DNA of 64,000 nucleotides from CAWKOH01 sp963851245 (GTDB lineage: Bacteria; Actinomycetota; Acidimicrobiia; Acidimicrobiales; Palsa-688): the NCBI GenBank assembly GCA_963851245.1, contig CAWKOH010000009.1, positions 310,001-374,000 on the forward strand, in the 5' to 3' direction. The notes beneath the pieces were generated by a model. That model searched no databases. It was not told the DNA's origin and saw only the letters and a list, made by a program, of their open reading frames with translations. Below are positions 34,536-43,027 of this stretch, piece by piece. Positions within the stretch are counted from its first letter, which is position 1. Each line of letters opens with the position of its first letter. A program made the position numbers and the translations under genes.

Positions 34536-35711
34536 GTGTACCTGGGTTATACCGAAGAGCAGGAAAAGCTCCGGCAGGAGCTCCGCTCCTATTACGGCAA
34601 GCTCCTCACCCCCGAGGTCGAAGTCAAGCTGGCCGGGGACCGCGGCGTGGGACCGACCATGCGCCGCGTCGTGCGCCAGATGGGGGAGGACGGGTGGTTG
34701 GGCATCGGCTGGCCCACGGAGTACGGGGGGCAGGGCCGCTCGGCCATCGAACAGTTCGTGTTCTTCGACGAGTCGATGCGGGCCGGCGCGCCGGTACCGA
34801 TGCTTACCATCAACTCGGTGGGTCCCACCATCATGAACTTCGGGACCGATGAGCAGAGGAAGGCATTCCTTCCGAAGATCCTCAAGGGCGAGATCCACTT
34901 CTGCATCGGCTACACCGAGCCGAGCGCCGGCACCGACCTGGCCAACCTGAAGACCTCTGCGCTGCGCGATGGTGACGAGTACATCATCAATGGGCAGAAG
35001 GTATTCACCAGCCTGGCGGGCGGCGCCGACTACATCTGGTTGGCTGCACGCACCGATCCAGAAGCCAAGAAGCACAAGGGCATCTCGATGTTCCTGGTGC
35101 CGATGTCGACTCCGGGCATCAGCATCACTCCGATGAGCCTCCTCGGTGAGCACGACATCAACCAGACGTTCTTCGACGACGTCCGGATCCCGGCCAGCTG
35201 CTTGGTCGGCGGCGAGAATCAGGGCTGGACGCTGATCACCAACCAGCTCAACCACGAGAGGGTCACGCTGTGCTCCTCCGGGGTCATCGAGGGCGTCCTG
35301 GCCGAGGCCCAGAGGTGGGCCCAGGAGACGCGGTTGGCCGACGGCCGGCGAGTCATCGATCAGGAATGGGTACGCCTGAACCTGGCCCGGGTGCGAGCCC
35401 GGTTGGAGTTCCTCCGCCTGATCAACTGGAAGGTGGCCTGGACCGCCACCCAGGGTCACCTCGACGTGGCTGACGCGTCGAGCATCAAGGTCTTCGGAAC
35501 GGAGTTCTACCTCGAGGCGTTCCGGCTGCTGTTCGAAATCATCGGCGAGCGCGGCTATCTCCGCCACGACTCGCCCGACGCCGTCATGCGGGGCCGCCTC
35601 GAGCGGCTCTACCGGGGCATGCTCATCCTCACCTTCGGTGGTGGCACCAACGAAATACAGAGGGACCTGATAGCCACGTTCGGTCTGGGCTTCCCCCGGG
35701 CGTCGAGGTAG
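34536..35711 (+). CDS. fadE26: acyl-CoA dehydrogenase, FadE26 (ChsE4)-like alpha subunit
   Basis: 391 residues. YTEEQEKLRQELRSYYGKLL, GEDGWLGIGWPTEYGGQGRS, TEPSAGTDLANLKTSALRDG (FAD-binding), NQLNHERVTLCS (position of the catalytic Glu) and LILTFGGGTNEIQRDLIATF match mycobacterial FadE26, the catalytic half of the ChsE4-ChsE5 heterotetramer that desaturates the C26-acyl sterol side chain. GTG start with GGGAGGA 6 nt upstream. It is the first gene of a two-gene operon behind a KstR box. Confidence 0.9.
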   Translation: MYLGYTEEQEKLRQELRSYYGKLLTPEVEVKLAGDRGVGPTMRRVVRQMGEDGWLGIGWPTEYGGQGRSAIEQFVFFDESMRAGAPVPMLTINSVGPTIMNFGTDEQRKAFLPKILKGEIHFCIGYTEPSAGTDLANLKTSALRDGDEYIINGQKVFTSLAGGADYIWLAARTDPEAKKHKGISMFLVPMSTPGISITPMSLLGEHDINQTFFDDVRIPASCLVGGENQGWTLITNQLNHERVTLCSSGVIEGVLAEAQRWAQETRLADGRRVIDQEWVRLNLARVRARLEFLRLINWKVAWTATQGHLDVADASSIKVFGTEFYLEAFRLLFEIIGERGYLRHDSPDAVMRGRLERLYRGMLILTFGGGTNEIQRDLIATFGLGFPRASR

Positions 35712-35721
35712 AGGAGGCACG

Positions 35722-36843
35722 GTGGACTTCTCGTTGAGCGAAGAGCAGACCGCGGTCGTCGAGGCCGCAGCCAAGCTGTTCGAAGGGCATCTGACCGACG
35801 AGCGTCGGCGTGAGGTCCTGAGCCAGGGTGAGGGCTTCGACCGGGAGTTGTGGGCAGCACTGGCTGACGCCAACCTGCTCGGGCTGGCTGTGAGCGAGGA
35901 GTACGGAGGAAGCGGCTACGGCTTCGGAGAGGTGTCGGTGCTCCTGGAGGAAGCCGGGCGGGCCGCCGCTCCGGTGCCGCTCTGGGCCACCATCGTGCTA
36001 GGGGCCCTACCGGTCGAGCGATTCGGATCCGATGCGTTGCGCGCCCGACTACTCCGGCCGGCCGTGGCCGGGGAGGTGGTTATCACCGCCGCACTCGTCG
36101 AGCCGGGGACGGACGCAGCCAATCCGGCGACGACGGCGACTCCCGCCGCAGGAGCGGGTTGGGCGCTGCAAGGCACGAAGACATGCGTACCCGCCGGCAC
36201 CGTCGCCGACTACATCATCGTCTCGGCCCGGGTGGGCGAGCGGATAGGCCTGTTCCTGGTTGCCCCTGATTCGCCGGGTGTGACGCTGACGCCGCTCGCG
36301 ACTACCTCAGGGGTGCCCGAAGCCCACCTGGACCTCCGGGACGTCAGGGTCAGCGAGGAGGACGTGCTCGCCCTGGAGGATGAGGGCGCCGGCGCGCTTG
36401 ACTGGCTCCTACTCCGCGCCACTTCCGGTCTCTGCTCCCTCATGGCGGGCACCTGCCAGGCGGCCCTGGCCTTGACGGCGAAGTACGCCATCAGCCGCAA
36501 GCAATTCGATCGGGCCATCGCCACCTTTCAGGCCGTGGGCCAAAGAGCGGCCGACGCTTATGTCGACACCGAGGCCATCTCCCTGACGTCCCGCCAAGCC
36601 ATGTGGCGTCTGGCCAGCGACCTGCCCGCCGAAGAGCACGTCGCCATCGCCAAGTTCTGGGCCGCTGACGGGGGGCAGCGGGTGGTTCACGCCGCCCAAC
36701 ACATCCACGGGGGCGTTGGAGTCGACCGATCGTACCCCTTGCACCGGTATTTCCTGGCGGCCAAACAACTCGAGCTGACGCTCGGGGGAACGACGGCCAA
36801 CCTCCTGCGATTGGGAGCCATCATGGCCGACCAGGCCGTCTGA
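35722..36843 (+). CDS. fadE27: acyl-CoA dehydrogenase, FadE27 (ChsE5)-like beta subunit
   Basis: 373 residues. FDRELWAALADANLLGLAVS, QFDRAIATFQAVGQRAADAY and HIHGGVGVDRSYPLHRYFLA with KQLELTLGG match FadE27. The FAD-binding and catalytic residues of the alpha-type subunit are only partly kept (no TEPSAGTD-like block), as expected for the non-catalytic partner of a heterotetrameric steroid acyl-CoA dehydrogenase. It starts at GTG 35722, 10 bp after the fadE26-like stop. Confidence 0.88.
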   Translation: MDFSLSEEQTAVVEAAAKLFEGHLTDERRREVLSQGEGFDRELWAALADANLLGLAVSEEYGGSGYGFGEVSVLLEEAGRAAAPVPLWATIVLGALPVERFGSDALRARLLRPAVAGEVVITAALVEPGTDAANPATTATPAAGAGWALQGTKTCVPAGTVADYIIVSARVGERIGLFLVAPDSPGVTLTPLATTSGVPEAHLDLRDVRVSEEDVLALEDEGAGALDWLLLRATSGLCSLMAGTCQAALALTAKYAISRKQFDRAIATFQAVGQRAADAYVDTEAISLTSRQAMWRLASDLPAEEHVAIAKFWAADGGQRVVHAAQHIHGGVGVDRSYPLHRYFLAAKQLELTLGGTTANLLRLGAIMADQAV

Positions 36844-37229
36844 GGAGACAACCTGCATGGACGAGCCGGTCGGTCCAGCCGTGGTGAACTGGCGCGACGC
36901 GATGCAGCGCATGGTTGCGTAGCCCATCCGGGGATCCGGCTCCCGAGCTGATACCAGGCCGCCGGGGTGAATGCTGGCTTAGGGTCGCCCCCACGCGCTA
37001 ACATGGATGGCGTCAGGGCGAGGGAGTAGGAGACGGCAGTCTCGGCTGGCAGCTTTAATCGTGGACAGGCGGGAGCCACGGTTCGCTGGGAATGGAAGGA
37101 AGCCCGAATAGGTTGACTAGTTGGGCCGGGCATTAGTGCGAAGGCCCTTTTGGTGATGGTTGGAGGCGCCACCGGCTCGGAGCCGGTGGGTTCGGAACCC
37201 AGGCGTACGACCCGCCGTCACTCGCGAGA
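36844..37229. other. 386-bp intergenic region with a 21-codon frame and a structured leader
   Basis: A weak 21-residue frame (36857-36922, starting MDEPVGPAVV) follows a GGAG and could be a gene remnant. The right half holds three successive inverted repeats: CCACCGGCTC (37169-37178) with GAGCCGGTGG (37180-37189), GGGTTC (37188-37193) with GAACCC (37195-37200), and CACTC (37219-37223) with GAGTG (37228-37232). The last one covers the GTG start of the SNF2 gene. Confidence 0.5.
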
Positions 37230-40200
37230 GTGGAGAACAAGCTGGACCGGATTGCCTTAGAAGCAGCGGTGATTGCTGACGCCGGTGGTTGGGCGTCGGA
37301 AGCCGAGACGGCGGCCCTCGAGGCCGATCGCTTGGCCTGGGCTGCCGCGCTTCGGCGTCTGATCCACGAGACCGATGACGGATTGCGGGGTGCGGCCGGT
37401 CTCGACGGCGATCTGAAGGACGTCGTCGTCGCCGACCTCACCGCCGAGCGGGAGCGTCTGTCCGTAGCTCTGCTCCGGGTCGCCTCGGACTCGATCGACG
37501 TCCCGGCGCTGCCGGTCCATCCTGGGGGAGCCCAGGGGCCCGGTCAGGGCAACGGGGCGGAGACCAACGGAAAGGCGGTCCCCAGCCGGCCCGCGGACGG
37601 CCTGGAGGCGGGCCCGCCCTTGCTGCAGGTCTCCTGGGGCGAGGGCCGGGTGGTGGTCTGGGCCGGCGGGCCCGGCGCCGAGGCCACACCGGAGAACCTG
37701 GACGCCCTCCTCGAGCAGGCGGAGGCATCAAGCATCGGGTGGGAGCGCCATGCGCCTGTCGCAGTCCTCGGCCGGGCCGGCGCCGACGCTCGTTCTGCCC
37801 CCCTTTCGCAGACCCTCGGCTGGCTGGTGGGAATCGGAGCCGGCCAGGGCGCCGACGCCGCCGCCCCCAGCCTGCGCTGGATGGGTGAAGTGGCCCTGTG
37901 GGGCACGGAGCTGGTAGCTCAGGGCCACATGGTCCCGGTCGTCCGGGCCGCCACGACAGGTTCCTCCGGCACCAAGCAGGCGTCAGGGCGACACCGGGTG
38001 CGTTGGGTGCCGGCCCTGCTCGGGCGTGAGCGTCTCCACGACCTGGTCACCCGCATGCCTGGTGCGGTTTCGGCTTTGCAGACCGCCGCGCCGGCCGATG
38101 CGGTTACGCGCTCGGTGCTGGCGGCGATGGTCGACGCGGTCTCTCGTGCCGGGGCCGGCCGTTTGGTCGCCCCTGCCGCCTCACCGCACGCCAACACTCG
38201 AGCCGAGATCGCCGAGGCGGTTCTGTCGGGGCTGGATGGAAGGCCCTTTGTTGCCGACGTCGAGCCCGCCGCCCGGGTCTCGGAGGATTTGAAGCGGTGG
38301 GCGTCACCGGTCACGGCCAACTACCGGATCGGGCTGTCGATCCGGCTGGACCCGCCTCAGGCGGATGGGGGCTGGCTGCTGACCGTCGAAGCGACCGGTG
38401 TGGACAAGCACGCCATGCCCGTCGAGCATGCGCTGGTGGTGGCGTCGGGAACCAAGTCTCAACAGGTCGAAGCCCAACTGCGCCGGCTCGAACGCCTGAT
38501 GCCCGCCCTGCGGCGGCCAAGCACCCGCCGGGGTCAGGTAGTTCTCGACGGCGACGAAGCGGTCGACCTCATGTTCTCTACCGGGCCGGCCTTGCAGGCG
38601 GCGGGCTTCGAGGTCCTCTTGCCCCGGATCTCGAAGAAGAAGCCGACACCTCAGCTGCGCCTCTTCGCCGAAGCGATCGGCGGCCCCTCGCAGGTCGGCG
38701 TGCGACAGCTGGCGAACGTGAAGTGGTCGGTCCTCTTCGGCGACCTCGAGCTGGATGCCGCCGAGATCTCCAAGCTGGCAAAGGAAGCCCAGCCTTTGGT
38801 GCAGGTCCGGGGCCGATGGGTTCACATAGACCGGGCCGATTTGAACGCGGCGGCGGCAGCCTTGGCCGAGCGGGCCTCGATCACTCAACTCTCCGGCGCC
38901 GAGATGATCCGTCATGCCGTTGGCCTCGAGGGGTCGACGTTCGGCGGACCGGTAAGGGTCGACGGCAGTGGATGGGCGGCCGACCTTCTCCGGGGCGCCA
39001 CCACCCACCCACCCGCACCCATTGACACCCCCGATGGTTTCGCCGGCCAGCTGCGCAGCTACCAGGCCGAGGCGGCAGGCTGGCTCGGTTTTCTCGACCG
39101 GTCCAGCCTGGGCGGTTGCCTGGCCATGGACATGGGACTGGGCAAGACCCCGACCCTGCTCGCGCATGTCCTGCTCGATCGCGGCCACGGGCCGACCCTG
39201 GTGATATGTCCGCCGGCCGTCTTGAGCAACTGGGCCAGCGAGGCGGCTCGGTTCACCCGGGGTCTGAAGACATCGATACATCACGGTCCGCGGCGGGCGG
39301 AGGGGGATTCCATCGCCAGAGTGGCCGCCACCTCTGACCTGGTTTTGACCACTTATGCCACGGCCGTGCGCGACATCGAGCCGCTTTCGAAGATCACCTG
39401 GCGGCGGGTCGTAGTCGACGAGGCCCAGGTGATCAAGAACCACAACAGTGATACGGCGCGAGAGCTGCGACGCTTGTCGGCTCATTCTCGCCTGGCCCTG
39501 ACCGGTACCCCCGTGGAGAACGGGCTTGGCGACCTCTGGGCCATTCTCGACTTCACCAATCCGGGGCTGGTCGGAGGGAGGACCGCGTTCATCGAGAACC
39601 TGTCGCGCTCCTCCGGTGACAACGCAGCAGACGAGCCGCGTAACCGGCGATCCGAGGAAACGGCACTGCGAGCGCTGAACGGGTTGCTCATCTTCCGGCG
39701 GACCAAGATCGAACCGGAGATAGCGGCCGAGCTGCCCGACAAGGTGGACAAGCTCGACCACTGCAGCATGACGCCCGAGCAGATCGGCCTTTATCAGGCT
39801 GTCGTCAACCGGCTGCTCGAAGGCAACCTGAACGGCGACACCAACCAGCGGAAGGGGGCTGTCCTGGCGGCCATCACCGCGTTGAAACAGATCTGCGATC
39901 ATCCGGCCGCCTACCTCCGCGACGAGGATGACCAGGATGGGTTGCACGGCCGTTCGGGCAAGCTGGCTCGGTTGGAGGAGATAGTGACAGACGTGTTCGC
40001 CGCCGGCGAGCGCATCCTCATCTTCACCCACTTCGCCCAGTGGGGCGAACGGCTGGCGCGGCATCTGAGTGAACGCATGGGCATGAAGATCGGGTGCTAC
40101 CACGGCGGCCTGACGCGAGGGACGAGAGACCAGTTGATAGCCGACTTCCAGTCCGGCACCGGAGCCGGGGCTCTCGTGCTCTCTATCAAGGCGGGCGGTT

Positions 40201-40532
40201 CGGGCCTCAACCTGACGGCCGCCAACCACGTGGTCCTCTACGACCGCTGGTGGAATCCGGCCGTCGAGGACCAGGCCAGAGACCGGGCCTGGCGGATCGG
40301 ACAGCAGAACACCGTGATGTGCCACCGGTTGGTCTGCCCGGGCACGGTCGACGAACGGGTCGAAGAGATCGTGGCCGGCAAGCGTCAGGTGGCCGGCATG
40401 GTTCTCCCCGCCCGCAGCAGCCTGGGCGATCTGGACGCCGATCAGCTCCGGGTGGCACTGGGGCTGCGGGACGACGAGCTGGTCGAGGACGAGCCCACCG
40501 CCGACGACCCGGGCGAGGAGGAAGCGGCATGA
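37230..40532 (+). CDS. SNF2-family DEAD/DEAH helicase (HepA/RapA-like)
   Basis: 1100 residues. An actinobacterial N-terminal half (SNF2 helicase-associated, about 130-590) precedes the motor: Walker A MDMGLGKT at about 632-639, DEAQ near 730, LTGTPVENGLGDLW, and motif VI QARDRAWRIGQ near 1015. It probably translocates on dsDNA to remodel RNA polymerase or other complexes; no nuclease domain is fused. The GTG start has no clear ribosome binding site and lies in a hairpin stem. Its stop overlaps the next gene (ATGA). Confidence 0.92.
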   Translation: MENKLDRIALEAAVIADAGGWASEAETAALEADRLAWAAALRRLIHETDDGLRGAAGLDGDLKDVVVADLTAERERLSVALLRVASDSIDVPALPVHPGGAQGPGQGNGAETNGKAVPSRPADGLEAGPPLLQVSWGEGRVVVWAGGPGAEATPENLDALLEQAEASSIGWERHAPVAVLGRAGADARSAPLSQTLGWLVGIGAGQGADAAAPSLRWMGEVALWGTELVAQGHMVPVVRAATTGSSGTKQASGRHRVRWVPALLGRERLHDLVTRMPGAVSALQTAAPADAVTRSVLAAMVDAVSRAGAGRLVAPAASPHANTRAEIAEAVLSGLDGRPFVADVEPAARVSEDLKRWASPVTANYRIGLSIRLDPPQADGGWLLTVEATGVDKHAMPVEHALVVASGTKSQQVEAQLRRLERLMPALRRPSTRRGQVVLDGDEAVDLMFSTGPALQAAGFEVLLPRISKKKPTPQLRLFAEAIGGPSQVGVRQLANVKWSVLFGDLELDAAEISKLAKEAQPLVQVRGRWVHIDRADLNAAAAALAERASITQLSGAEMIRHAVGLEGSTFGGPVRVDGSGWAADLLRGATTHPPAPIDTPDGFAGQLRSYQAEAAGWLGFLDRSSLGGCLAMDMGLGKTPTLLAHVLLDRGHGPTLVICPPAVLSNWASEAARFTRGLKTSIHHGPRRAEGDSIARVAATSDLVLTTYATAVRDIEPLSKITWRRVVVDEAQVIKNHNSDTARELRRLSAHSRLALTGTPVENGLGDLWAILDFTNPGLVGGRTAFIENLSRSSGDNAADEPRNRRSEETALRALNGLLIFRRTKIEPEIAAELPDKVDKLDHCSMTPEQIGLYQAVVNRLLEGNLNGDTNQRKGAVLAAITALKQICDHPAAYLRDEDDQDGLHGRSGKLARLEEIVTDVFAAGERILIFTHFAQWGERLARHLSERMGMKIGCYHGGLTRGTRDQLIADFQSGTGAGALVLSIKAGGSGLNLTAANHVVLYDRWWNPAVEDQARDRAWRIGQQNTVMCHRLVCPGTVDERVEEIVAGKRQVAGMVLPARSSLGDLDADQLRVALGLRDDELVEDEPTADDPGEEEAA

Positions 40533-40795
40533 GCAAGCGTCGCCGCCCGGCCGCGAGCAGGAGGCTGGCCGAACAGAAGTTCTGGGGTACCGCCTACGAA
40601 CCGGCCGAGTCGACCACGAGCATTCGGCCTACGACCGACGCCGGTGTGCTGGTGCGGTCGCTGGGGGCGCCCCCGCTGGCCTTGGACCCGGCCGTCAGCG
40701 TTCGCCACCTGACCGCGGTCTATGAGGAAGCGGTTCGGGCCGCTACCGCGCTGGCTGCCGCCAACGGGTTGCTCGGCGAAGACGACGAGGACTGA
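40529..40795 (+). CDS. 88-residue conserved partner of the SNF2 helicase
   Basis: A basic start (MSKRRRPAASRRLAEQKFWG), then TTDAGVLVRSLGAPPLALDP, a helix (HLTAVYEEAVRAATALAAAN) and an acidic tail EDDED. ATG at 40529 overlaps the SNF2 TGA by 4 nt, so the two are translationally coupled; a similar small gene follows SNF2 genes in other actinobacteria. It has no known domain and may be an accessory subunit, which is inference from coupling. Confidence 0.75.
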   Translation: MSKRRRPAASRRLAEQKFWGTAYEPAESTTSIRPTTDAGVLVRSLGAPPLALDPAVSVRHLTAVYEEAVRAATALAAANGLLGEDDED

Positions 40796-40984
40796 GAGGC
40801 CGCCAACCCAGCGGGGCTGCGACAGCACGGTCGGTGAAGACCCGACCGGCCGAACGCGTCTCCGACGAACCTGGGCCGAGAAATTGGGGAACCCAGGTAA
40901 ACGCCCAGTGGACCGGCGTAGCGCACCGGCCAGACCTCAGGCGATGCCCGCTATGCGATTCGGGGGAGGGGAGTCGTCAGGTGG

Positions 40985-41209
40985 TTACTTGTAGCGGTAC
41001 GTGATGCGTCCCCTGGTCAGGTCGTAGGGGCTGATTTCGACCTGCACCTTGTCGCCGGGGAGCACCCGGATGCGGTTCATCCGCATCTTGCCCGAGTTGT
41101 GGGCCAACACCTCATGTCCGTTGGCGAGTTGCACCTTGAACATGGCGTTCTTGAGGGCCTCACTCACCGTGCCTTCGAGCACGATTGCGTCTTCCTTGCC
41201 TTGAGCCAG
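40985..41209 (-). CDS. infA: translation initiation factor IF-1, apparently with a CTG start
   Basis: 74 residues (the family is 72-73). The body LEGTVSEALKNAMFKVQLAN, GHEVLAHNSGKMRMNRIRVL and GDKVQVEISPYDLTRGRITY is a perfect IF-1 OB fold. The invariant N-terminal residues AQGKEDAIV are encoded upstream, preceded by CTG at 41207-41209 exactly where ATG should be, and by GGAGGAG 5 nt further up. No ATG or GTG fits at this position. Either initiation is at CTG or an A was read as C. On the minus strand, TACACT at 41269-41274 is a possible -10 element. Confidence 0.9.
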   Translation of the reverse strand: MAQGKEDAIVLEGTVSEALKNAMFKVQLANGHEVLAHNSGKMRMNRIRVLPGDKVQVEISPYDLTRGRITYRYK

Positions 41210-41648
41210 CTTCGCTCCTCCAAATCTGGGCCAGCCGCCATTCCGGCTGAACTCGGGATATCACCCAGTGTACGGCCGATTTGCTGCCGCGTTGCTTTTG
41301 TGGCCCACCCGACGGGCCCCTGATGTGCCCCTGTGCCCCTGTGCGTCGGTCGGGGGTCGATTCCGCGTCGGGCCGTTCGTCGGACCCGGTCGGGATCAGA
41401 GATCAATGGACGGGCCGGCTCGATCTGCCCGCCCCTCTGCCTCCCGGCCCGTGGCGTGTCTAGGGCGATTTGATCTTACGTCTCGGTGCCAAACGGTGAT
41501 CTCGGAGTCGATTCAAGCCCGATCGGCGCCAGATTGACTCCGAGAGTCCCAAGTGGCACCGAGATCGAAGACGTTTGCGCCCTTGCTAGCTATCGGGCAC
41601 GTCGCCGGCGGTGGCTGGTGCGCAGGAGCGACCGGCTGCCGGCCCTCC
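41210..41648. other. 439-bp intergenic region between hpnO and infA
   Basis: It contains the infA promoter region (TACACT on the minus strand at 41269-41274) and a large nested inverted repeat at 41478-41574, described separately. There are no convincing coding frames; the rest looks GC-rich and unstructured. Confidence 0.6.
41478..41574. repeat. nested inverted repeat, 97 bp
   Basis: TCTCGGTGCCA (41481-41491) is complementary to TGGCACCGAGA (41554-41564); inside, CTCGGAGTC (41501-41509) pairs with GACTCCGAG (41536-41544); outside, ACGTC (41478-41482) can pair with GACGT (41570-41574). Together they can form a long stem with internal loops. It lies 75 bp beyond the hpnO stop on the minus strand, so it may end the hopanoid operon; there is no U tract. 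Confidence 0.7.
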
Positions 41649-43022
41649 CTACCGCCGGACCGACCGCGTAGTCAACCCTTTGGCGAAGTGCCACACCGGA
41701 CGGGAGCTGTCGTGGATGGAGTCCATCACGGAACAGAAGGCCTGCATGAACACGTCGGCGTCCTCGCCGGTCGTGCTGAGCGGCGGCAGCAGCTTCAGAA
41801 CATCCATGTGGTCGCCGGCGGTTTGGGTCAGGACCCGGTGTTGCTCGAAGAGGGCGCATACGACCATCTGGGTGAACAGGCCCTTCCTGGCCATGGTGAG
41901 GGGGGAGTAGCGGGCCCGGAGCCGGAGGGAGTCAGGCCGCCCGAACTCGATCCCGATCATCAGGCCGCGGCCCCGGACGTCGGTGATCAGCTCGTACCGG
42001 TCGGCGGCGGCTCGCAGCGACGCCATCAGTTCGGAGCCGACGCTGGCGGCATTGGCCACGAGTTCCTCGTCGTCGATTACCGCGAGTGTGGCCAGGCCGG
42101 CGGCGGCGGCCAGGTTGTTATGGCTATAGGTCGTGTCGTGCACGAGAACCCGGTCCATCGACGAGTAGACCTTCTCGAACACCTGGGTCGTCCCCAGGGT
42201 GGCGCCAGCGGGGATGAATCCTCCTGAGAGGGTCTTGGCCACTGTGACCAGATCGGGTTCGACGCCGTCGTACTCGAAGCTGAAGAACCTACCGGTCCGG
42301 CCGATACCGCTCTGGACCTCGTCGCAGATGAGCAAGGCGCCGTGGCGTTTCAGCAGGGCGGCCGCTTCGGCCAGGTATCCCTCGGGTACCACCTGCACGC
42401 CCTTCCCCTGCACCGGCTCGATAATCAGGGCCGCTACGTCACCCGCCTGCAGCTCCCTCCGGAGGGCACCCAGGTCGCCGAATGGGACTGCCGTCCCCGG
42501 CAGCAGCGGCCCGAATCCGTCGCGGAACTCCTTGGCTCCATTGACCGACAACGAACCGGCCGTGAGCCCGTGGAACGCGTGGTCGCAGTACAGGACCCGC
42601 GGTCGCCCGGTGGCGCACCGGGCGAACTTGAGGGCGGTCTCCACGGCTTCGGTGCCGCTGTTGCAGAGATACACGCGGTCGAGATAGGGCGCCCGCTCGA
42701 TCAGCGCCTCCGCCAGCAGGCCGGCGAGAACCGGGGTGTCCATCTGCACCATGTCGGCCAGCTCGGCGTCGAGCACGTCGTGGAGGGCTTGGCGGACGAC
42801 GGGGTGGTCGCGACCGAGCCCGAATACCCCGAACCCGGAGAGGTAGTCGAGGTACTTGGCGCCCGTGTCGTCGTAGAGGTAGCACCCGCCGGCGCGTTCC
42901 CAGCGGCGGTCGAACCCGATCGAGCGCAGAACCTTGGCCGTCTGCGGATTGAGGTAGTTGTCCCACAGCTCCGCTCCGTCGTTGCGCCGGGCCCGAAGCA
43001 GGCTGGTGAGGTCGAATCCCAT
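41649..43022 (-). CDS. hpnO: HpnO-like class III aminotransferase (hopanoid side chain)
   Basis: 457 residues, PLP-dependent fold type I. LCNSGTEAVETALKFARCAT binds phosphate; DHAFHGLTAGSLS, IIEPVQGKGVQVVPEGYL, LICDEVQSGIGRTG and TVAKTLSGGFIPAG with the PLP Lys are standard class III motifs. HpnO adds the amino group to bacteriohopanetriol-type side chains. As the last gene of the hopanoid operon, with 5 bp between it and hpnH, the role is well supported by context. Confidence 0.87.
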   Translation of the reverse strand: MGFDLTSLLRARRNDGAELWDNYLNPQTAKVLRSIGFDRRWERAGGCYLYDDTGAKYLDYLSGFGVFGLGRDHPVVRQALHDVLDAELADMVQMDTPVLAGLLAEALIERAPYLDRVYLCNSGTEAVETALKFARCATGRPRVLYCDHAFHGLTAGSLSVNGAKEFRDGFGPLLPGTAVPFGDLGALRRELQAGDVAALIIEPVQGKGVQVVPEGYLAEAAALLKRHGALLICDEVQSGIGRTGRFFSFEYDGVEPDLVTVAKTLSGGFIPAGATLGTTQVFEKVYSSMDRVLVHDTTYSHNNLAAAAGLATLAVIDDEELVANAASVGSELMASLRAAADRYELITDVRGRGLMIGIEFGRPDSLRLRARYSPLTMARKGLFTQMVVCALFEQHRVLTQTAGDHMDVLKLLPPLSTTGEDADVFMQAFCSVMDSIHDSSRPVWHFAKGLTTRSVRR

Positions 43023-43027
43023 GCCGG

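Noticed and set aside
37160..37205. tRNA-like fold (long variable arm plus GGTTC-type loop)
   Set aside because: No acceptor stem or D arm can be built; these are simple palindromes in a leader.
38304..40325. Long antisense frame opposite the SNF2 helicase
   Set aside because: It is a high-GC shadow without any domain-like pattern, opposite a clear coding sequence.
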